Shown: positions 9,881 to 21,640, numbered from the stretch's first letter. The stretch is 53,239 nt of DNA from Alicyclobacillus tolerans (GCF_900142255.1 NZ_FRAF01000024.1:1-53239); one strand, 5' to 3'. The notes: generated by a model not told the origin, from the sequence alone. Made by a program: numbers and translations.

Positions 9881-10239
9881 CCCCGCAATTGGGCGTTTAC
9901 TGCATGCCGCAATTCATCAATGTCAAACGGTTTGGTGAAATGTGACAATGCTCCCATTTCCATCGCTTCTTGAATCAAATCAAGTTCTCCGTAAGCTGTC
10001 ATCATAATGACCTTTGTTTGTCGATCTCGTTTACGCAAGTTACGTAGGATTTCCAAGCCGTCCATTCCCGGTATTTTCATATCAAGAAGTACCAAGTCAG
10101 GATTCTCTTCCTCAACAATATCCAGTGCCGTAGTCCCATTGTGAGCCAAAAATGTCTGATATCCTTCTCGTTCCAAAACCTCTTGGAGCAATACGCGAAT
10201 CCCAAATTGATCGTCCACTACCAATACTTTATGTGACAA
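9877..10239 (-). CDS. spo0F: Sporulation phosphorelay response regulator Spo0F
   Basis: Spo0F is the single-domain response regulator that carries phosphate from sporulation kinases to Spo0B and then Spo0A. The 120 residues match the family end to end: [14 protein letters not shown] with the acidic pair, [17 protein letters not shown] with the phosphorylated Asp, [10 protein letters not shown] with the switch Thr, and [11 protein letters not shown] with the conserved Lys. There is no output domain. The start is TTG at 10239; its ribosome-binding site lies in a small inverted repeat (GAGGA and TCCTC) that could restrict translation. It sits directly after pyrG, close to the Bacillus order. Confidence 0.93.
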   Translation of the reverse strand: MSHKVLVVDDQFGIRVLLQEVLEREGYQTFLAHNGTTALDIVEEENPDLVLLDMKIPGMDGLEILRNLRKRDRQTKVIMMTAYGELDLIQEAMEMGALSHFTKPFDIDELRHAVNAQLRG

Positions 10240-10253
10240 AGAGGACCCTCTCC

Positions 10254-11972
<1,719 letters not shown>

Positions 11973-12023
11973 CTAACGAATATGCCTTTCGTTTAGGGCG
12001 ATCTCGTTAGGCAACATGAAGAA

Positions 12024-12563
12024 TCAGTCTTCCTCATCCTCTTCGTCTTCATCGTCTTCGAGAAGAGGTTCTTCTTCAAATGGCTCTTCTACTTCATCCT
12101 CAACTTCTTCTGTATCATCGAGATCATCATCCGGCAAAACTTCGTCCTCACCATCTTCTACGACAGTGTCAAACAAATCGCCATCTTCTTCAACTTCTTC
12201 AAGTACTTCTTCCTCATCTTCGTAAACATCTTCTTCGTCTTCATCGCTAAAGGCATCGCCGCTGCGACGAACAAATTTCTTGTTGCCGCTGCTACCGCCA
12301 ACTTTATCCACAGGATACCAACGAATCAGACCCCAAATATTTTGGCCGATGCAAGTAAAGCGACCATCAATATTGATTTCTGTGTAAAGACGCGCAATGA
12401 CCTCATTGACTTCTTCATCCGTCATACCGCGCAATTCTTGAATTTGACGCATGATTTCACGGAAATACAGAGGTTCCTTGCGCTCTTTGAGAATTTCGTA
12501 TGCCAACTCCACGAGCGGCATTTGCTGGATTTCCTCTTTCCCCTTGCTCAGCAGCGTCGCCAA
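12024..12563 (-). CDS. rpoE: RNA polymerase delta subunit
   Basis: RpoE is the Firmicute-specific delta subunit that promotes RNA polymerase recycling and helps displace RNA or DNA. The folded N-terminal half (MPLVELAYEILKE, PLYFREIMRQI, LYTEINIDGRF, NIWGLIRWYP) is followed by an extremely acidic disordered tail of about 80 residues, mostly Asp and Glu, typical of the family. The start is TTG at 12563 with AGGAGG 9 bases upstream; the ATG 14 codons earlier would put that site inside the gene. The Asp/Glu tail creates a Ser-rich false frame on the other strand. It lies between meaB and pyrG. Confidence 0.93.
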   Translation of the reverse strand: MATLLSKGKEEIQQMPLVELAYEILKERKEPLYFREIMRQIQELRGMTDEEVNEVIARLYTEINIDGRFTCIGQNIWGLIRWYPVDKVGGSSGNKKFVRRSGDAFSDEDEEDVYEDEEEVLEEVEEDGDLFDTVVEDGEDEVLPDDDLDDTEEVEDEVEEPFEEEPLLEDDEDEEDEED

Positions 12564-12676
12564 CGCTCGTTCCCTCCTCAAGGGCAAAGGGCATAGCCGC
12601 GCCATTTAACCAGCGCGGGCTGCCCGTCTCCATCTACACTTCAAATGTGTGGATTATAACATAATCGCCAATAGGT

Positions 12677-13621
12677 TTACAGAGCCAATCTAGGAAAATG
12701 CTCTTGAATCATCTCTGCAGCTTGGTAAGGATCGCGAACATTAGATTGCAACAATTCTCTCCACTTTTGCGAAGAAAACACCTGATACTGTAAATAGTTG
12801 CGAAATTTGAGCTGTAACAAGCGTTCTACGTCCACTTCCAACCGTCGACAACGACGCTTTTCGCCAAAACCGCTAGAAGCTAAATGTTGGCGATGACCAA
12901 CGAGCGTCTGCCAAAGCTCTTCGATTCCTTGCTCGGCAACCGCTTGAGTACGCAGTACAGGAGGCTGCCAATTTTCACGAAATTGCCTTTTCTCATGCAA
13001 CATCCATTGAATTTCTCGAATCAAAGTGTCGCTTCCCGGCAAATCGTCTTTGTTGACCACAAAGATATCGGCAATTTCCATAATTCCTGCTTTAGCCGCC
13101 TGAATATGGTCACCCGTGCCAGGTGTCAAGACCAACACAACAGAATCAGCGCGAGTTAACACGTCCAATTCTGATTGACCTACTCCCACGGTCTCTAAAA
13201 AAATCACGTCACAGCCAAAGGCATCCAGAACATGAACCATATCGCCCGTAGCTGCAGACAGTCCACCTAAATCTCCGCGTGTGCCTACACTGCGAATAAA
13301 TACACCTGAATCTTCGCTATGTCGGATCATACGAATACGATCGCCGAGCAACGCCCCGCCACTGAATGGACTAGACGGATCAACCGCCAACACACCGACT
13401 TTCAATGAACGTTGGCGCAAAAATCCTATCATAGCATCTACGAGTGTGCTTTTTCCTGCTCCCGGCGGACCTGTAAACCCAATAATATGAGCGCGTCCCG
13501 TCATGGGATAGAGACTTTCCAGCAACTGCCGACGATTTTCATCATCAGACTCGACCACAGTCAGTGCGCGAGCTGCTGCGCGGATGTCGCCCTGACAAAG
13601 TTTTTCCACGAGGGGATGCAC
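12677..13621 (-). CDS. meaB: MeaB-type GTPase, methylmalonyl-CoA mutase chaperone
   Basis: MeaB is a G3E-family GTPase that protects and reloads cobalamin-dependent acyl-CoA mutases. The 314-residue protein shows Walker A GFTGPPGAGKSTLVDA, the switch region AVDPSSPFSGGALLGDRIRM, FIRSVGTRGDLGG, Walker B VIFLETVGVGQSE and the base-specificity motif VVNKDDL. The start is GTG at 13621, with GGAG 7 bases upstream; the ATG two codons earlier is too close to that site. No mutase subunit lies in the window, so the partner must be elsewhere. It follows the acyl-CoA dehydrogenase genes, consistent with acyl-CoA catabolism. Confidence 0.88.
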   Translation of the reverse strand: MHPLVEKLCQGDIRAAARALTVVESDDENRRQLLESLYPMTGRAHIIGFTGPPGAGKSTLVDAMIGFLRQRSLKVGVLAVDPSSPFSGGALLGDRIRMIRHSEDSGVFIRSVGTRGDLGGLSAATGDMVHVLDAFGCDVIFLETVGVGQSELDVLTRADSVVLVLTPGTGDHIQAAKAGIMEIADIFVVNKDDLPGSDTLIREIQWMLHEKRQFRENWQPPVLRTQAVAEQGIEELWQTLVGHRQHLASSGFGEKRRCRRLEVDVERLLQLKFRNYLQYQVFSSQKWRELLQSNVRDPYQAAEMIQEHFPRLAL

Positions 13622-13664
13622 GCTCATTCTCCTTTCTAAGGGTGACGATGGATAACAACATCTG

Positions 13665-14813
13665 TCAGTGCTGACTGTTTAAAACATGACGAGCAATAAC
13701 CAATCGTTGAATTTCGTTTGTGCCTTCATAAATCTGAGTAATTTTAGCATCCCGCATCATGCGTTCTACTGGATATTCACGAATAAATCCATAACCACCA
13801 AAAATTTGCACAGCCTCTGTGGTCACTTCCATGGCTACATCGGAAGCAAACACTTTACTCATTGCAGACGCCTGTCCATAGGGCAACCCTTCTGATTCCA
13901 GCCATGCTGCTTGATAGGTTAGCAAACGCGCTGCTTCAATTTTGGTGGCCATATCTGCTAGCTTAAACTGAATCGCCTGCAAATTGGCAATTGGAGCGCC
14001 AAACTGCTCACGGGATTGCGCATAGTCGCGCGCTGCTTCAAACGCTCCTTGGGCAATGCCAACCGCTTGCGCAGCAATTCCGTTTCTCCCACCATCCAGT
14101 GTCATCATGGCGATTTTAAAGCCAAATCCTTCTTCACCAAGACGATTGGCCAGCGGGACGCGACAATCTTCAAAGATCAGCTCGACCGTTGTTGAACCGC
14201 GAATACCCATCTTCTTCTCATGTTTGCCAATGCGAAATCCAGGTGTCCCCTTTTCGACAATAAAGGCAGTCACACCACGTGTTTTTTGAGCGCGATCGGT
14301 CGAAGCAAAGACAACGTAAGTCTCCGCAGCGTCACCGTTTGTGATAAATACTTTGTTGCCATTCAAGATATAGCTATCCCCATCGCGAACCGCTGTAGTA
14401 CGCATTCCACCAGCGTCCGATCCGCTCCCCGGTTCCGTCAGACCATACGCCCCGAGCTTTTCACCTAACGCCATAGGTTTCAAATATTTCTGTTTCTGCT
14501 CTTCTGTCCCAAACCGATATATCGGATAACCGGCCAATGATGTGTGTGCTGAAAGCACAACCCCTGCAGAGGCATCCACACGTGATAATTCTTCTACAGC
14601 AATCACGTAGCCGAGATAATCCATGCCTGCGCCGCCGTATTCTTCTGGCCAAGGAATTCCTGTAATCCCCAACTGAGCCATCTTATCAAAGATTGTTCGG
14701 TCAAAATACTCCTTCTCGTCCCGTTCTGCCACCCCTGGCTTAACCTCATTCTCAGCAAATTCACGAACTAACTGGCGAAGCTGTTCATGTTCCTTGTCCA
14801 AAGTAAATTTCAT
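13665..14813 (-). CDS. Acyl-CoA dehydrogenase
   Basis: This FAD enzyme introduces a double bond into acyl-CoA and passes electrons to ETF. All parts are present in 382 residues: N-terminal helices ([18 protein letters not shown]), the flavin strand [28 protein letters not shown], the mid-domain [14 protein letters not shown], and the C-terminal [20 protein letters not shown] and [13 protein letters not shown] with the catalytic Glu. The chain length and [10 protein letters not shown] style fit short-chain dehydrogenases. It is the second of two tandem copies and corresponds in place to acdA of Bacillus, next to the rpoE region. The natural acyl chain cannot be assigned. Confidence 0.92.
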   Translation of the reverse strand: MKFTLDKEHEQLRQLVREFAENEVKPGVAERDEKEYFDRTIFDKMAQLGITGIPWPEEYGGAGMDYLGYVIAVEELSRVDASAGVVLSAHTSLAGYPIYRFGTEEQKQKYLKPMALGEKLGAYGLTEPGSGSDAGGMRTTAVRDGDSYILNGNKVFITNGDAAETYVVFASTDRAQKTRGVTAFIVEKGTPGFRIGKHEKKMGIRGSTTVELIFEDCRVPLANRLGEEGFGFKIAMMTLDGGRNGIAAQAVGIAQGAFEAARDYAQSREQFGAPIANLQAIQFKLADMATKIEAARLLTYQAAWLESEGLPYGQASAMSKVFASDVAMEVTTEAVQIFGGYGFIREYPVERMMRDAKITQIYEGTNEIQRLVIARHVLNSQH

Positions 14814-14910
14814 AAGTATCTTTCATCCTCTCTGTTATCTTGTGCAAACACATGTCGGGCAGAAGGCTTTAGAACCCGATGAAGAAACCTTTACGCGGGA
14901 TTCTCTTGAT

Positions 14911-16044
14911 TTAAATATGACGGGCTATGACAATGCGTTGAATTTGGTTCGTTCCTTCATAAATCTGTGTGACTTTGGCATCGCGCATCAGCCGCTCAAC
15001 ATGATAGTCCGCTATATATCCGTACCCTCCAAACAATTGGACTGCATCCGTCGTGATTTGCATGGCGGCGTCTGAAGCGAATACTTTTGCCATGGAGGCC
15101 TCTTTCGCACATGGCAAATTGCGCATTTTACGATTGGCCGCATTGTAAATCAGCCAATGCGATGCCTCAATTTTGGTCGCCATATCTGCCAACATAAACT
15201 GTACGGCTTGAAAGTCAAAAAGCGACTGGTTAAACTGCTTGCGACCGCGGACGTACTGATTCGCTGCATCAAACGCTGCCCGTGCTATGCCCTGAGCTTG
15301 GGCGGCAATCCCAATTCGACCTGTATCGAGCAAGCGCATGGCAATACTAAAGCCTGCGCCTTCTTCTCCCAGACGATTGGCGACAGGTACACGAGCATCC
15401 TCAAATAGCAATTCTACAGTAGAAGAGCCATGTAACCCCATTTTCCGCTCTTTGCGGCCTATGCGAAAACCCGGAGTATCTTTCTCTACCAAAAATGCTG
15501 TGATACCACGACTTCCTTTTTCTGGCCTGGTCACCGCAAAAACACAGTAGACATCCGCCTCGCCGCCATTGGTAATAAACATTTTGCTGCCATTCAGCAC
15601 ATACGAATCCCCATCACGCACGGCACGTGTACGAATGGAAGATGCGTCCGATCCGGCTCCAGGTTCCGTCAGGGCAAAGGCGCCAATCCATTCCCCCTGT
15701 GCCAATTTGGGAATATACTTTTGTTTTTGTTCTTCTGTGCCAAAGTATAGAATCGGAAATGTACCCACTGAAGTATGAACAGCGAGTATGACGCCAATAG
15801 CTGCACACGCGTAAGAAATCTCTTCAATAGCCAAAATATAAGAGACAAAATCAGCGCCTACCCCACCCCATTCTTCTGGAATAGGCAGACCCATCATTCC
15901 GAGATTGCCCATCTGTCGTATGATTTCTCTTGGAAATTCGTCTTTTTCGTCAATCTCGGCCGCTTTGGGCAGAATGACCTCTCGGGCAAAATCGCGCACC
16001 ATTTTACGAATTTCTTGTTGTTCAGATGTGAATTCGAAATTCAT
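14911..16044 (-). CDS. Acyl-CoA dehydrogenase, second copy
   Basis: This 377-residue acyl-CoA dehydrogenase is a paralogue of the next gene downstream and has the same architecture: VRDFAREVILPKAAEIDEKD, GAFALTEPGAGSDASSIRT, YVLNGSKMFITNGG, STVELLFEDARVP, QLFGGYGYIADYHVERLMRD and [13 protein letters not shown] with the catalytic Glu. AAAGGTG lies 9 bases before its ATG. Two copies in one operon with hydratase, dehydrogenase and thiolase genes suggest different chain lengths or branched substrates, and one could reduce crotonyl-CoA or oxidise butyryl-CoA. The ETF genes are not in the window. Confidence 0.92.
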   Translation of the reverse strand: MNFEFTSEQQEIRKMVRDFAREVILPKAAEIDEKDEFPREIIRQMGNLGMMGLPIPEEWGGVGADFVSYILAIEEISYACAAIGVILAVHTSVGTFPILYFGTEEQKQKYIPKLAQGEWIGAFALTEPGAGSDASSIRTRAVRDGDSYVLNGSKMFITNGGEADVYCVFAVTRPEKGSRGITAFLVEKDTPGFRIGRKERKMGLHGSSTVELLFEDARVPVANRLGEEGAGFSIAMRLLDTGRIGIAAQAQGIARAAFDAANQYVRGRKQFNQSLFDFQAVQFMLADMATKIEASHWLIYNAANRKMRNLPCAKEASMAKVFASDAAMQITTDAVQLFGGYGYIADYHVERLMRDAKVTQIYEGTNQIQRIVIARHI

Positions 16045-16121
16045 GACCCATCGACACCTTTATCCAGGTTTCTTCGTATCTTCCCGAATTTCATGATTTA
16101 TTTTAAAGATGCATAACTAAT

Positions 16122-16901
16122 TTATTCTCCACGAAATTCCGGTTTACGGCGTTCGAGAAAAGCCTGCATACCCTCTTTGCGATCATTTGTTGAGAAAGCA
16201 AGAGCAAAAAAGGCTGCTTCCTGAGCGGTACCTCGTTCGAGATCGGTCTCTGCCCCTTCATAAACCGCTCTCTTGATAAAATGGAGAGCTTTAGCAGGCA
16301 ACTTGGCAAACTTGTTGGCAAGCTTAATGCCCTCTTCCATCAATTCTTCTTCTTTGACCACAGCCGTAACGAGTCCATAAGCCAATGCCGTTTGAGCATC
16401 AATTGGTTCACCGGTCAAAAGCATATGCAAGGCTCGTCCCTGACCTATGATTCGTGGTAACCGTTGACTTCCACCAAATCCAGGCAATACACCAATACTC
16501 ACTTCCGGCTGCCCCAATTTAGCACCTTCTGCCGCAATACGAATATCGCAAGCCAGGGCCACCTCCAGTCCACCACCTAAAGCGTAACCTTGAATGAGCG
16601 CAATGGTAGGTTGAGGAAGTGCCTCAAGTTTGGCAAACACCTTTTGACCAAGACGTGAAAATTCAGCAGCTTGGAGGCTATCTATATCAACCATCTCGGC
16701 AATATCTGCGCCAGCCGCAAAAGCTCTGCCTTCTCCACAAAGAATGACGGAACGCACATCTTTTTGTTTCTCCAGTTGAGTTAAATGAGCGTCCAATTGA
16801 CGGATAACTTCTTGATTGAGAGCATTCAACTGCTTCGGACGCTGCAAGATTAATTTTGCTGTCGTACCTTCAACCACAAGCTTTACGTACTCTTCAGACA
16901 T
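16122..16901 (-). CDS. Enoyl-CoA hydratase / crotonase
   Basis: This crotonase-family enzyme hydrates enoyl-CoA to 3-hydroxyacyl-CoA. The 259-residue protein has the oxyanion-hole segments GRAFAAGADIAEM and IQGYALGGGLEVALACDIRI, followed by KLGQPEVSIGVLPGFGGSQRLPR with the catalytic Glu and PEVSIGVLPG loop. The second catalytic Glu lies in EVALACD-adjacent positions as in short-chain hydratases. Its place directly after a 3-hydroxybutyryl-CoA dehydrogenase-type gene points to crotonyl-CoA as a substrate. Crotonyl-CoA is also the product of Kal encoded downstream. Confidence 0.9.
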   Translation of the reverse strand: MSEEYVKLVVEGTTAKLILQRPKQLNALNQEVIRQLDAHLTQLEKQKDVRSVILCGEGRAFAAGADIAEMVDIDSLQAAEFSRLGQKVFAKLEALPQPTIALIQGYALGGGLEVALACDIRIAAEGAKLGQPEVSIGVLPGFGGSQRLPRIIGQGRALHMLLTGEPIDAQTALAYGLVTAVVKEEELMEEGIKLANKFAKLPAKALHFIKRAVYEGAETDLERGTAQEAAFFALAFSTNDRKEGMQAFLERRKPEFRGE

Positions 16902-16951
16902 TCACATTTCCCTCACTTGTCAATTGTATATTTTCAGTGCTTACAAGAGCT

Positions 16952-17809
16952 TTAATTGTTATACACGTAAAAACCACGACCTGATTTTTTCCCAAGCCAC
17001 CCTGCTTTCACATACTTGCGCAACAAGGGACAAGGGCGATATTTGGAATCACGAAAACCTTCATAGAGCACTTCCATAATTGCCAAACACGTGTCAAGTC
17101 CTATAAAATCAGCTAAGGTAAGCGGTCCCATCGGATGATTCATGCCAAGTTTCATCACTTCGTCTATCGCTTCCGGTGTAGCCACTCCTTCATAGACACA
17201 GTAAATCGCTTCGTTAATCATAGGCAATAGAACACGGTTGGAGACAAAACCCGGGAAATCGTTGACCTCCACTGCCGTTTTACCCATTTTCTCTGCCAAT
17301 TCATGCACTGCTGTATAAACCGCATCACTCGTGGCTAAACCGCGAATAACTTCCACCAATTTCATCACAGGTACTGGATTCATAAAATGCATACCAATGA
17401 CTTGTTCAGGACGACGAGTGACAGCAGCAATCTCTGTTATTGGCAAAGAGGATGTATTGGAAGCTAAGATAGCGTCACCCTTCATCAACTCATCCAATTT
17501 GCGAAATATCCCCAATTTGATATCCATATTTTCTGTGGCTGCTTCAATCGCTATATCTGCGTCAGAACCTGCATCAAGCTGGCAACTCGTTTCAATCCGT
17601 CCCAACACAGCAGCCATTTCTTCCTGTCCCATGCGCCCTTTATCTACTGCGCGTTGCAAATTCTTACGTATGACAGCCAAACCACGTTGGATAAATTCGT
17701 CTTGAATATCATTCAAAACAACTTGAAGTCCCGCCTCTGCAGCTACCTGTGCAATACCACTCCCCATTTGACCTGCACCTATAACCATCACTTTACGTAT
17801 CTCTGCCAT
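16952..17809 (-). CDS. 3-hydroxybutyryl-CoA dehydrogenase
   Basis: This NAD(P)-dependent enzyme interconverts 3-hydroxybutyryl-CoA and acetoacetyl-CoA. The 285-residue protein has the Rossmann motif [19 protein letters not shown], the substrate segments [13 protein letters not shown] and [13 protein letters not shown], the catalytic His in [19 protein letters not shown], and the C-terminal helical domain with [15 protein letters not shown] and [17 protein letters not shown]. The length and single-domain form match the short Hbd type and not the long FadB type. It lies between the thiolase and hydratase genes with short gaps, so co-transcription is likely. Confidence 0.93.
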   Translation of the reverse strand: MAEIRKVMVIGAGQMGSGIAQVAAEAGLQVVLNDIQDEFIQRGLAVIRKNLQRAVDKGRMGQEEMAAVLGRIETSCQLDAGSDADIAIEAATENMDIKLGIFRKLDELMKGDAILASNTSSLPITEIAAVTRRPEQVIGMHFMNPVPVMKLVEVIRGLATSDAVYTAVHELAEKMGKTAVEVNDFPGFVSNRVLLPMINEAIYCVYEGVATPEAIDEVMKLGMNHPMGPLTLADFIGLDTCLAIMEVLYEGFRDSKYRPCPLLRKYVKAGWLGKKSGRGFYVYNN

Positions 17810-17884
17810 TAGTCGATAACACTCCCCATTGTCTCAAATGATGAACTTGAACTTTCTTACATCTTCTTTGTAACTCAGGCAAGC

Positions 17885-19069
17885 TTAATTTCGCGGCACT
17901 TCCACCAATACTGCATCCCCCTGTGCCGCCCCACTGCAAATTGCCGCTATGCCGAGACCACCGCCACGACGACGCAGCTCATAGATTAAAGTCATCAATA
18001 TACGCGCTCCACTTGCTCCAATAGGATGTCCAAAAGCGATGGCTCCGCCATTCACATTGACTTTTTCAGTATCCCAAGCCAGTTTGTTGCCCGTAGCTAA
18101 AGCAACCGCAGCAAACGCTTCGTTGACCTCAAATAAATCAATGTCTTTTAGGCGATAACCCGTTTTATCCAAAAGTCGAGATATCGCGAGCGCTGGAGTC
18201 AGGGCAATATATTTTGCTTCAAGTGCTGCTTCTGCATATCCATGGATGAACGCCAGAGGTTTATGACCTAGTAACGCGGCTCGTTCTTCAGACATGAGCA
18301 CAAGCGCTCCCGCTCCATCGTTCACTCCCGGTGCGTTTCCTGCCGTGATCGAACCATTTTCCTGAAACACCGGGGGTAAAGCTGCCAGTTTTTCAAGCGA
18401 CGTATCACTTCGCGGACATTCGTCAGCCTCCACCAGCAAGTCTCCTTTGCGTGTGGGCACTGATACGGGAACTATCTCATCCCGCAACCTTCCTTCTCTT
18501 GCTGCGGCTATTGCTTTCTCGTGGCTCAACAGGGCAAACCGATCTTGTTCTTCACGTGTAATACCCAGCTCTGCCGCCACATCACTGCCATGAACCGCCA
18601 TATGAACTTGATGAAAAGCGCATGTTAATCCATCATGAACCATCAAATCGACAAGAGGTACATCGCCCATTTTATTGCCGCCTCGCGCCGCAGGTAACGC
18701 GTAGGGAGCATTGGACATACTCTCCATTCCTCCCGCCACAGCTACCTCAATATCACCCGCGCGAATCAGCGCGTCTGCTAACGTGACTGCTCGCAAACCG
18801 GACGCACAAACTTTATTAATGGTTAAGCTTGGCACTTCCCACGGCAATCCAGCCAGTCTCGCAGCCTGTCGAGCAGGAATTTGTCCAGCACCGCCCTGTA
18901 GTACCATTCCCATAATAACCGAATCCACCTGACCGGCCGGTAGATTCGCTCTTTCAAGTGCGGAGCGAATGGCTATACCACCTAACTCAACCGCTTTCAT
19001 ATTGGACAAAGCACCTTGAAATTTGCCAAACGGTGTGCGTGCCGCGCTGACAATCACCGATTTTCTCAT
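17885..19069 (-). CDS. Acetyl-CoA acetyltransferase (thiolase)
   Basis: This thiolase joins or cleaves acetoacetyl-CoA or longer 3-ketoacyl-CoA. The 394-residue protein has the nucleophile Cys in [35 protein letters not shown], the His loop [17 protein letters not shown], and the second Cys in [16 protein letters not shown]; the last motif reads CSGAAQGDA instead of the common CIGGGQG. The thiolase fold is complete. AGGAGG lies 9 bases before the ATG. It follows the FadF-like gene by about 300 bases and starts the run of beta-oxidation genes. Confidence 0.93.
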   Translation of the reverse strand: MRKSVIVSAARTPFGKFQGALSNMKAVELGGIAIRSALERANLPAGQVDSVIMGMVLQGGAGQIPARQAARLAGLPWEVPSLTINKVCASGLRAVTLADALIRAGDIEVAVAGGMESMSNAPYALPAARGGNKMGDVPLVDLMVHDGLTCAFHQVHMAVHGSDVAAELGITREEQDRFALLSHEKAIAAAREGRLRDEIVPVSVPTRKGDLLVEADECPRSDTSLEKLAALPPVFQENGSITAGNAPGVNDGAGALVLMSEERAALLGHKPLAFIHGYAEAALEAKYIALTPALAISRLLDKTGYRLKDIDLFEVNEAFAAVALATGNKLAWDTEKVNVNGGAIAFGHPIGASGARILMTLIYELRRRGGGLGIAAICSGAAQGDAVLVEVPRN

Positions 19070-19372
19070 CTCGTCCGCCTCCTGTTAGACTGATGATGGT
19101 TTTCAGCAAGCAAAATTCCCGCTCTTTTCACTTTCTGTCATTATGATAGCCGAGATAGCGACAAGAACCAAAGGGAAAGCCTGGTCATTTTCAAATGGAC
19201 ACAACATGATTTGCAAACTTCTGCAGACAATCGGGAAGCTGCCCAAGAATCGTTGGACAGCTCCGATAGTTGCTTATTCATTTCAAAATTCCCATGAAAA
19301 TATACTCCATGCGTAACAGAGAAGCTGAGAGTTTTGGATAAACCCACTTTTATGCCCCTCATCCCTTATTCC
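19070..19372. other. Gap between the thiolase and FadF-like genes
   Basis: No gene is supported in these 303 bases. The open frames here are short, lack ribosome-binding sites and have no recognisable protein content. It probably carries the trailing part of the FadF-like transcript and control sequences for the thiolase, but no clear promoter or terminator was seen. Confidence 0.5.
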
Positions 19373-21352
19373 TCAAGCAATGGACTGTGCGAGCAGTTCG
19401 ATGACATCAAACGTTTCCAATCTTTCCTCTGCCCCATTCGCTTTTGTACCATCAATCAGCATGGTCATGCAATATGGACAGGCTGTGCCAACCACTTCAG
19501 CCCCAGTATCCAGAGCCTGTTTAGCCCGCATTACATTGATACGGGAAGCACCGCCCTCTTCTTTAAACATACCACCGCCGCCAGCGCCACAGCACATGCT
19601 CTTGTTCCGACTACGCTCCATTTCTACAAGCTCCAGCCCCGGAATAGCTTCCAGGATAAAACGAGGCGCATCATAGATGTCATTATATCGACCCAAATAG
19701 CAGGAATCATGATAGGTAATTCTCTTTTCGATCCGGTGGGTTGGCTTCAGTTTTCCTTCTTGAATCAATTTTGCCGCAAATTGCGTACTATGATAGACTT
19801 CCGCCTCAAACCCAAAATCAGGGTATTCGTTTTTGAAAGTATTAAACGCATGCGGATCGGTCGTAATAATTTTTTTCACGCCGTATGTTTGGAAAATTTC
19901 AATGTTGCGCTGCACAAACTCCTGATATAAAAACTCGTTGCCTAAACGGCGTGCAGAATCGCCATCACTTTCTTCTTCTGTACCGAGAATCGCAAAATCG
20001 ACGCCTGCCGCCAGAAGAATACGCGCAAACGCTTGGGCAATTTTCTGATTGCGCTGATCATAAGAAGCGGCTGTACCGACAAAAAACAGATACTCGGCCT
20101 TCCCTTCCACTTCCTCCATGGTTTTGACAGGCAAGTCTCCGACCCAAGCCGCACGTTCACGTTTACTAATACCCCATTCATTGGACTGTCTCTCCAAATT
20201 ACTAAAAACCTTGGTAACTTCCGGCGATGTTTTTCCTTCTGTCAACACCAAATACCTACGCAGATCGATAATGTCTTGAACATGTTCGTTCGCTACCGGA
20301 CAGGCTTCTTCACAAGCACGGCAAGTTGTGCAAGCCCAAACTTCCTCGTCAGTAAATACTCCTTCAAAAACCGGATGTGTACTGAGAGTTTCTGCTCCAG
20401 CCGCTTTTTGTTGCAATAACTGAGGACCTTCAGCAACAATAGCCTCTTTCATCTTCAAAATCAGATGCTTAGGAGAGAGCGGTTTTCCTGACAAGGTTGC
20501 TGGACAATTGATGTGACAACGCCCACACTCCGTACAGGCATAGCCGTCTAATAACTGTTTCCAGGTAAATTGCTGTATTTGTCCTACACCAAATTCCTCA
20601 ATAGACTCGTCTTCCAAATCGAGCTTGCGAAGCTTGCCAGCAGGCTCGTACTTCTTGAAGTACCAGTTAAAGAGTGCGCCAATCATATGCATATGTTTCG
20701 AACGAGGAATAAAATAGAGAAATGTGGAGATTGCAAGAATATGCAGCCAAAAACAAATTTCGCTAATTGCCAGCAACCCACTCTTTGAAAGAGGCGCCAA
20801 CCAACGCGCGATCAGCGAAACACCCGGCGAATACCATCCACCGTAACTTCCCGCCAAGGCCATATCCGCACCTGTGGCAATAAAGTAAGTGACAACAATT
20901 GTCCCAATCAAAAAGAGAATAAAGCCGCCTTCGAAAGTCTGCTCCACGCGCATGGGACGCAACACATAGCGGCGAATAGCCGCCACAATGATGGCCACCA
21001 GCACAAACCAAGAGAACATCTCCTCAATAAACAGATAGACAGGAGAAGTTGCCCAAGGCAGATGAAAACGAAGGATGTGATAAACAATAAAATCGAGATC
21101 GCCAAATACTAGAAATAGAAAGCCCCAAAAGATAAAAAAATGTCCTAACCCGGACGGTTCGGCTAAAACCTTCCGTTGTCCCAACACATTGACTACGAAG
21201 CTTTTCAATCTTTGCCCCGGTTTGTCAAAACGTGTGGGGTCAGGCGCTGCCAATTTCAAATACAAGTAACGTTGTCTGACAGCTGTGCCAAACAGGTAAA
21301 GCGCTGTCCCAAAAACGAGGACAAACACAATTCCCTGAATGATATACCACAT
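19373..21352 (-). CDS. fadF: Fe-S membrane oxidoreductase, FadF / ETF:menaquinone type
   Basis: This 659-residue protein probably passes electrons from acyl-CoA dehydrogenases through ETF to menaquinone. Residues 1 to about 235 form five or six membrane helices like the NarI cytochrome domain. Two 4Fe-4S motifs follow, CTECGRCHINCP (near 273) and CTTCRACEEACP (near 341). The C-terminal part has heterodisulfide-reductase-type Cys motifs, including YHDSCYLGRYN, SMCCGAGGGGMF and GTACPYCMTML. Gene order (fadF beside acdA and rpoE in Bacillus) and neighbours support the role. A consensus -10 under a TetR-like palindrome lies about 90 bases upstream. GGAGG is 7-8 bases from the ATG. Confidence 0.85.
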   Translation of the reverse strand: MWYIIQGIVFVLVFGTALYLFGTAVRQRYLYLKLAAPDPTRFDKPGQRLKSFVVNVLGQRKVLAEPSGLGHFFIFWGFLFLVFGDLDFIVYHILRFHLPWATSPVYLFIEEMFSWFVLVAIIVAAIRRYVLRPMRVEQTFEGGFILFLIGTIVVTYFIATGADMALAGSYGGWYSPGVSLIARWLAPLSKSGLLAISEICFWLHILAISTFLYFIPRSKHMHMIGALFNWYFKKYEPAGKLRKLDLEDESIEEFGVGQIQQFTWKQLLDGYACTECGRCHINCPATLSGKPLSPKHLILKMKEAIVAEGPQLLQQKAAGAETLSTHPVFEGVFTDEEVWACTTCRACEEACPVANEHVQDIIDLRRYLVLTEGKTSPEVTKVFSNLERQSNEWGISKRERAAWVGDLPVKTMEEVEGKAEYLFFVGTAASYDQRNQKIAQAFARILLAAGVDFAILGTEEESDGDSARRLGNEFLYQEFVQRNIEIFQTYGVKKIITTDPHAFNTFKNEYPDFGFEAEVYHSTQFAAKLIQEGKLKPTHRIEKRITYHDSCYLGRYNDIYDAPRFILEAIPGLELVEMERSRNKSMCCGAGGGGMFKEEGGASRINVMRAKQALDTGAEVVGTACPYCMTMLIDGTKANGAEERLETFDVIELLAQSIA

Positions 21353-21440
21353 AGGCGCCCCTCCTCCGTGCGTTCATGACTAGTATAAACGTGCGCGGTC
21401 ACATTTTGTATAGCAGCCGGCACGAACATCGCTAGCACAT

Positions 21441-21468
21441 ATTATACCTACCGACTGGTTGGTATGTA
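21441..21468 (-). promoter_or_regulatory. Promoter with TetR-type palindrome for the fadF-like gene
   Basis: On the minus strand a perfect -10 TATAAT lies at 21446-21441. Immediately upstream, a 24-base imperfect palindrome (21445-21468) has the core ACCGACTGGTTGGT with arms that continue the symmetry. Such sites are typical of TetR-family regulators, and ACCGAC/GTCGGT-type sites are known for fatty-acid regulators in other bacteria. The position between -35 and -10 suits repression released by acyl-CoA. The regulator is not in the window. The -35 is weak. Confidence 0.6.
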
Positions 21469-21537
21469 TAGCGCATTCTCTGATTTTTTGCCGATCCGGT
21501 TACAAAAAGAATTTCGTCTTAACAGAAAGTCCAAGGT

Positions 21538-21567
21538 TTGTCATGTTCTGCTCCATTCACTCATAAG
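21538..21567 (+). promoter_or_regulatory. Possible promoter for the left fluoride riboswitch
   Basis: TTGTCA (21538-21543) is followed 17-18 bases later by TCATAA/CATAAG (21561-21567), a weak sigma-A-like pair. It would start transcription about ten bases before the aptamer, which is the expected spacing. It is proposed mainly from position. Confidence 0.3.
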
Positions 21568-21583
21568 AATTGGACAATTGAAT

Positions 21584-21640
21584 CCGGTGATGGAGCTCAC
21601 CGTGAACTGCCGGAATGAACTGGCTAATGGCCCCTACTGT
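21584..21640 (+). promoter_or_regulatory. Fluoride riboswitch (crcB motif), left copy
   Basis: The aptamer opens with GGTGATGGAGCTCACC at 21586-21601, matching the crcB-motif consensus GGNGATGG..TCNCC, and ends with GGCTAATGGCCCCTAC, matching the conserved GCTGATGRCTCCTAC. The same 16-base opening recurs in the right copy in front of the CrcB genes. The last bases form the 5' arm of a terminator, so fluoride binding should allow transcription of the TerC-like gene. Confidence 0.82.

Noticed and set aside
12016-12225. Plus-strand frame made almost only of Ser
   Set aside because: It is the reverse reading of the Asp/Glu-rich tail of RpoE, a normal family feature, and has no ribosome-binding site.
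19141-19362. 73-codon minus-strand frame between the thiolase and FadF-like genes
   Set aside because: It has no ribosome-binding site and no protein-like features, and fits chance.
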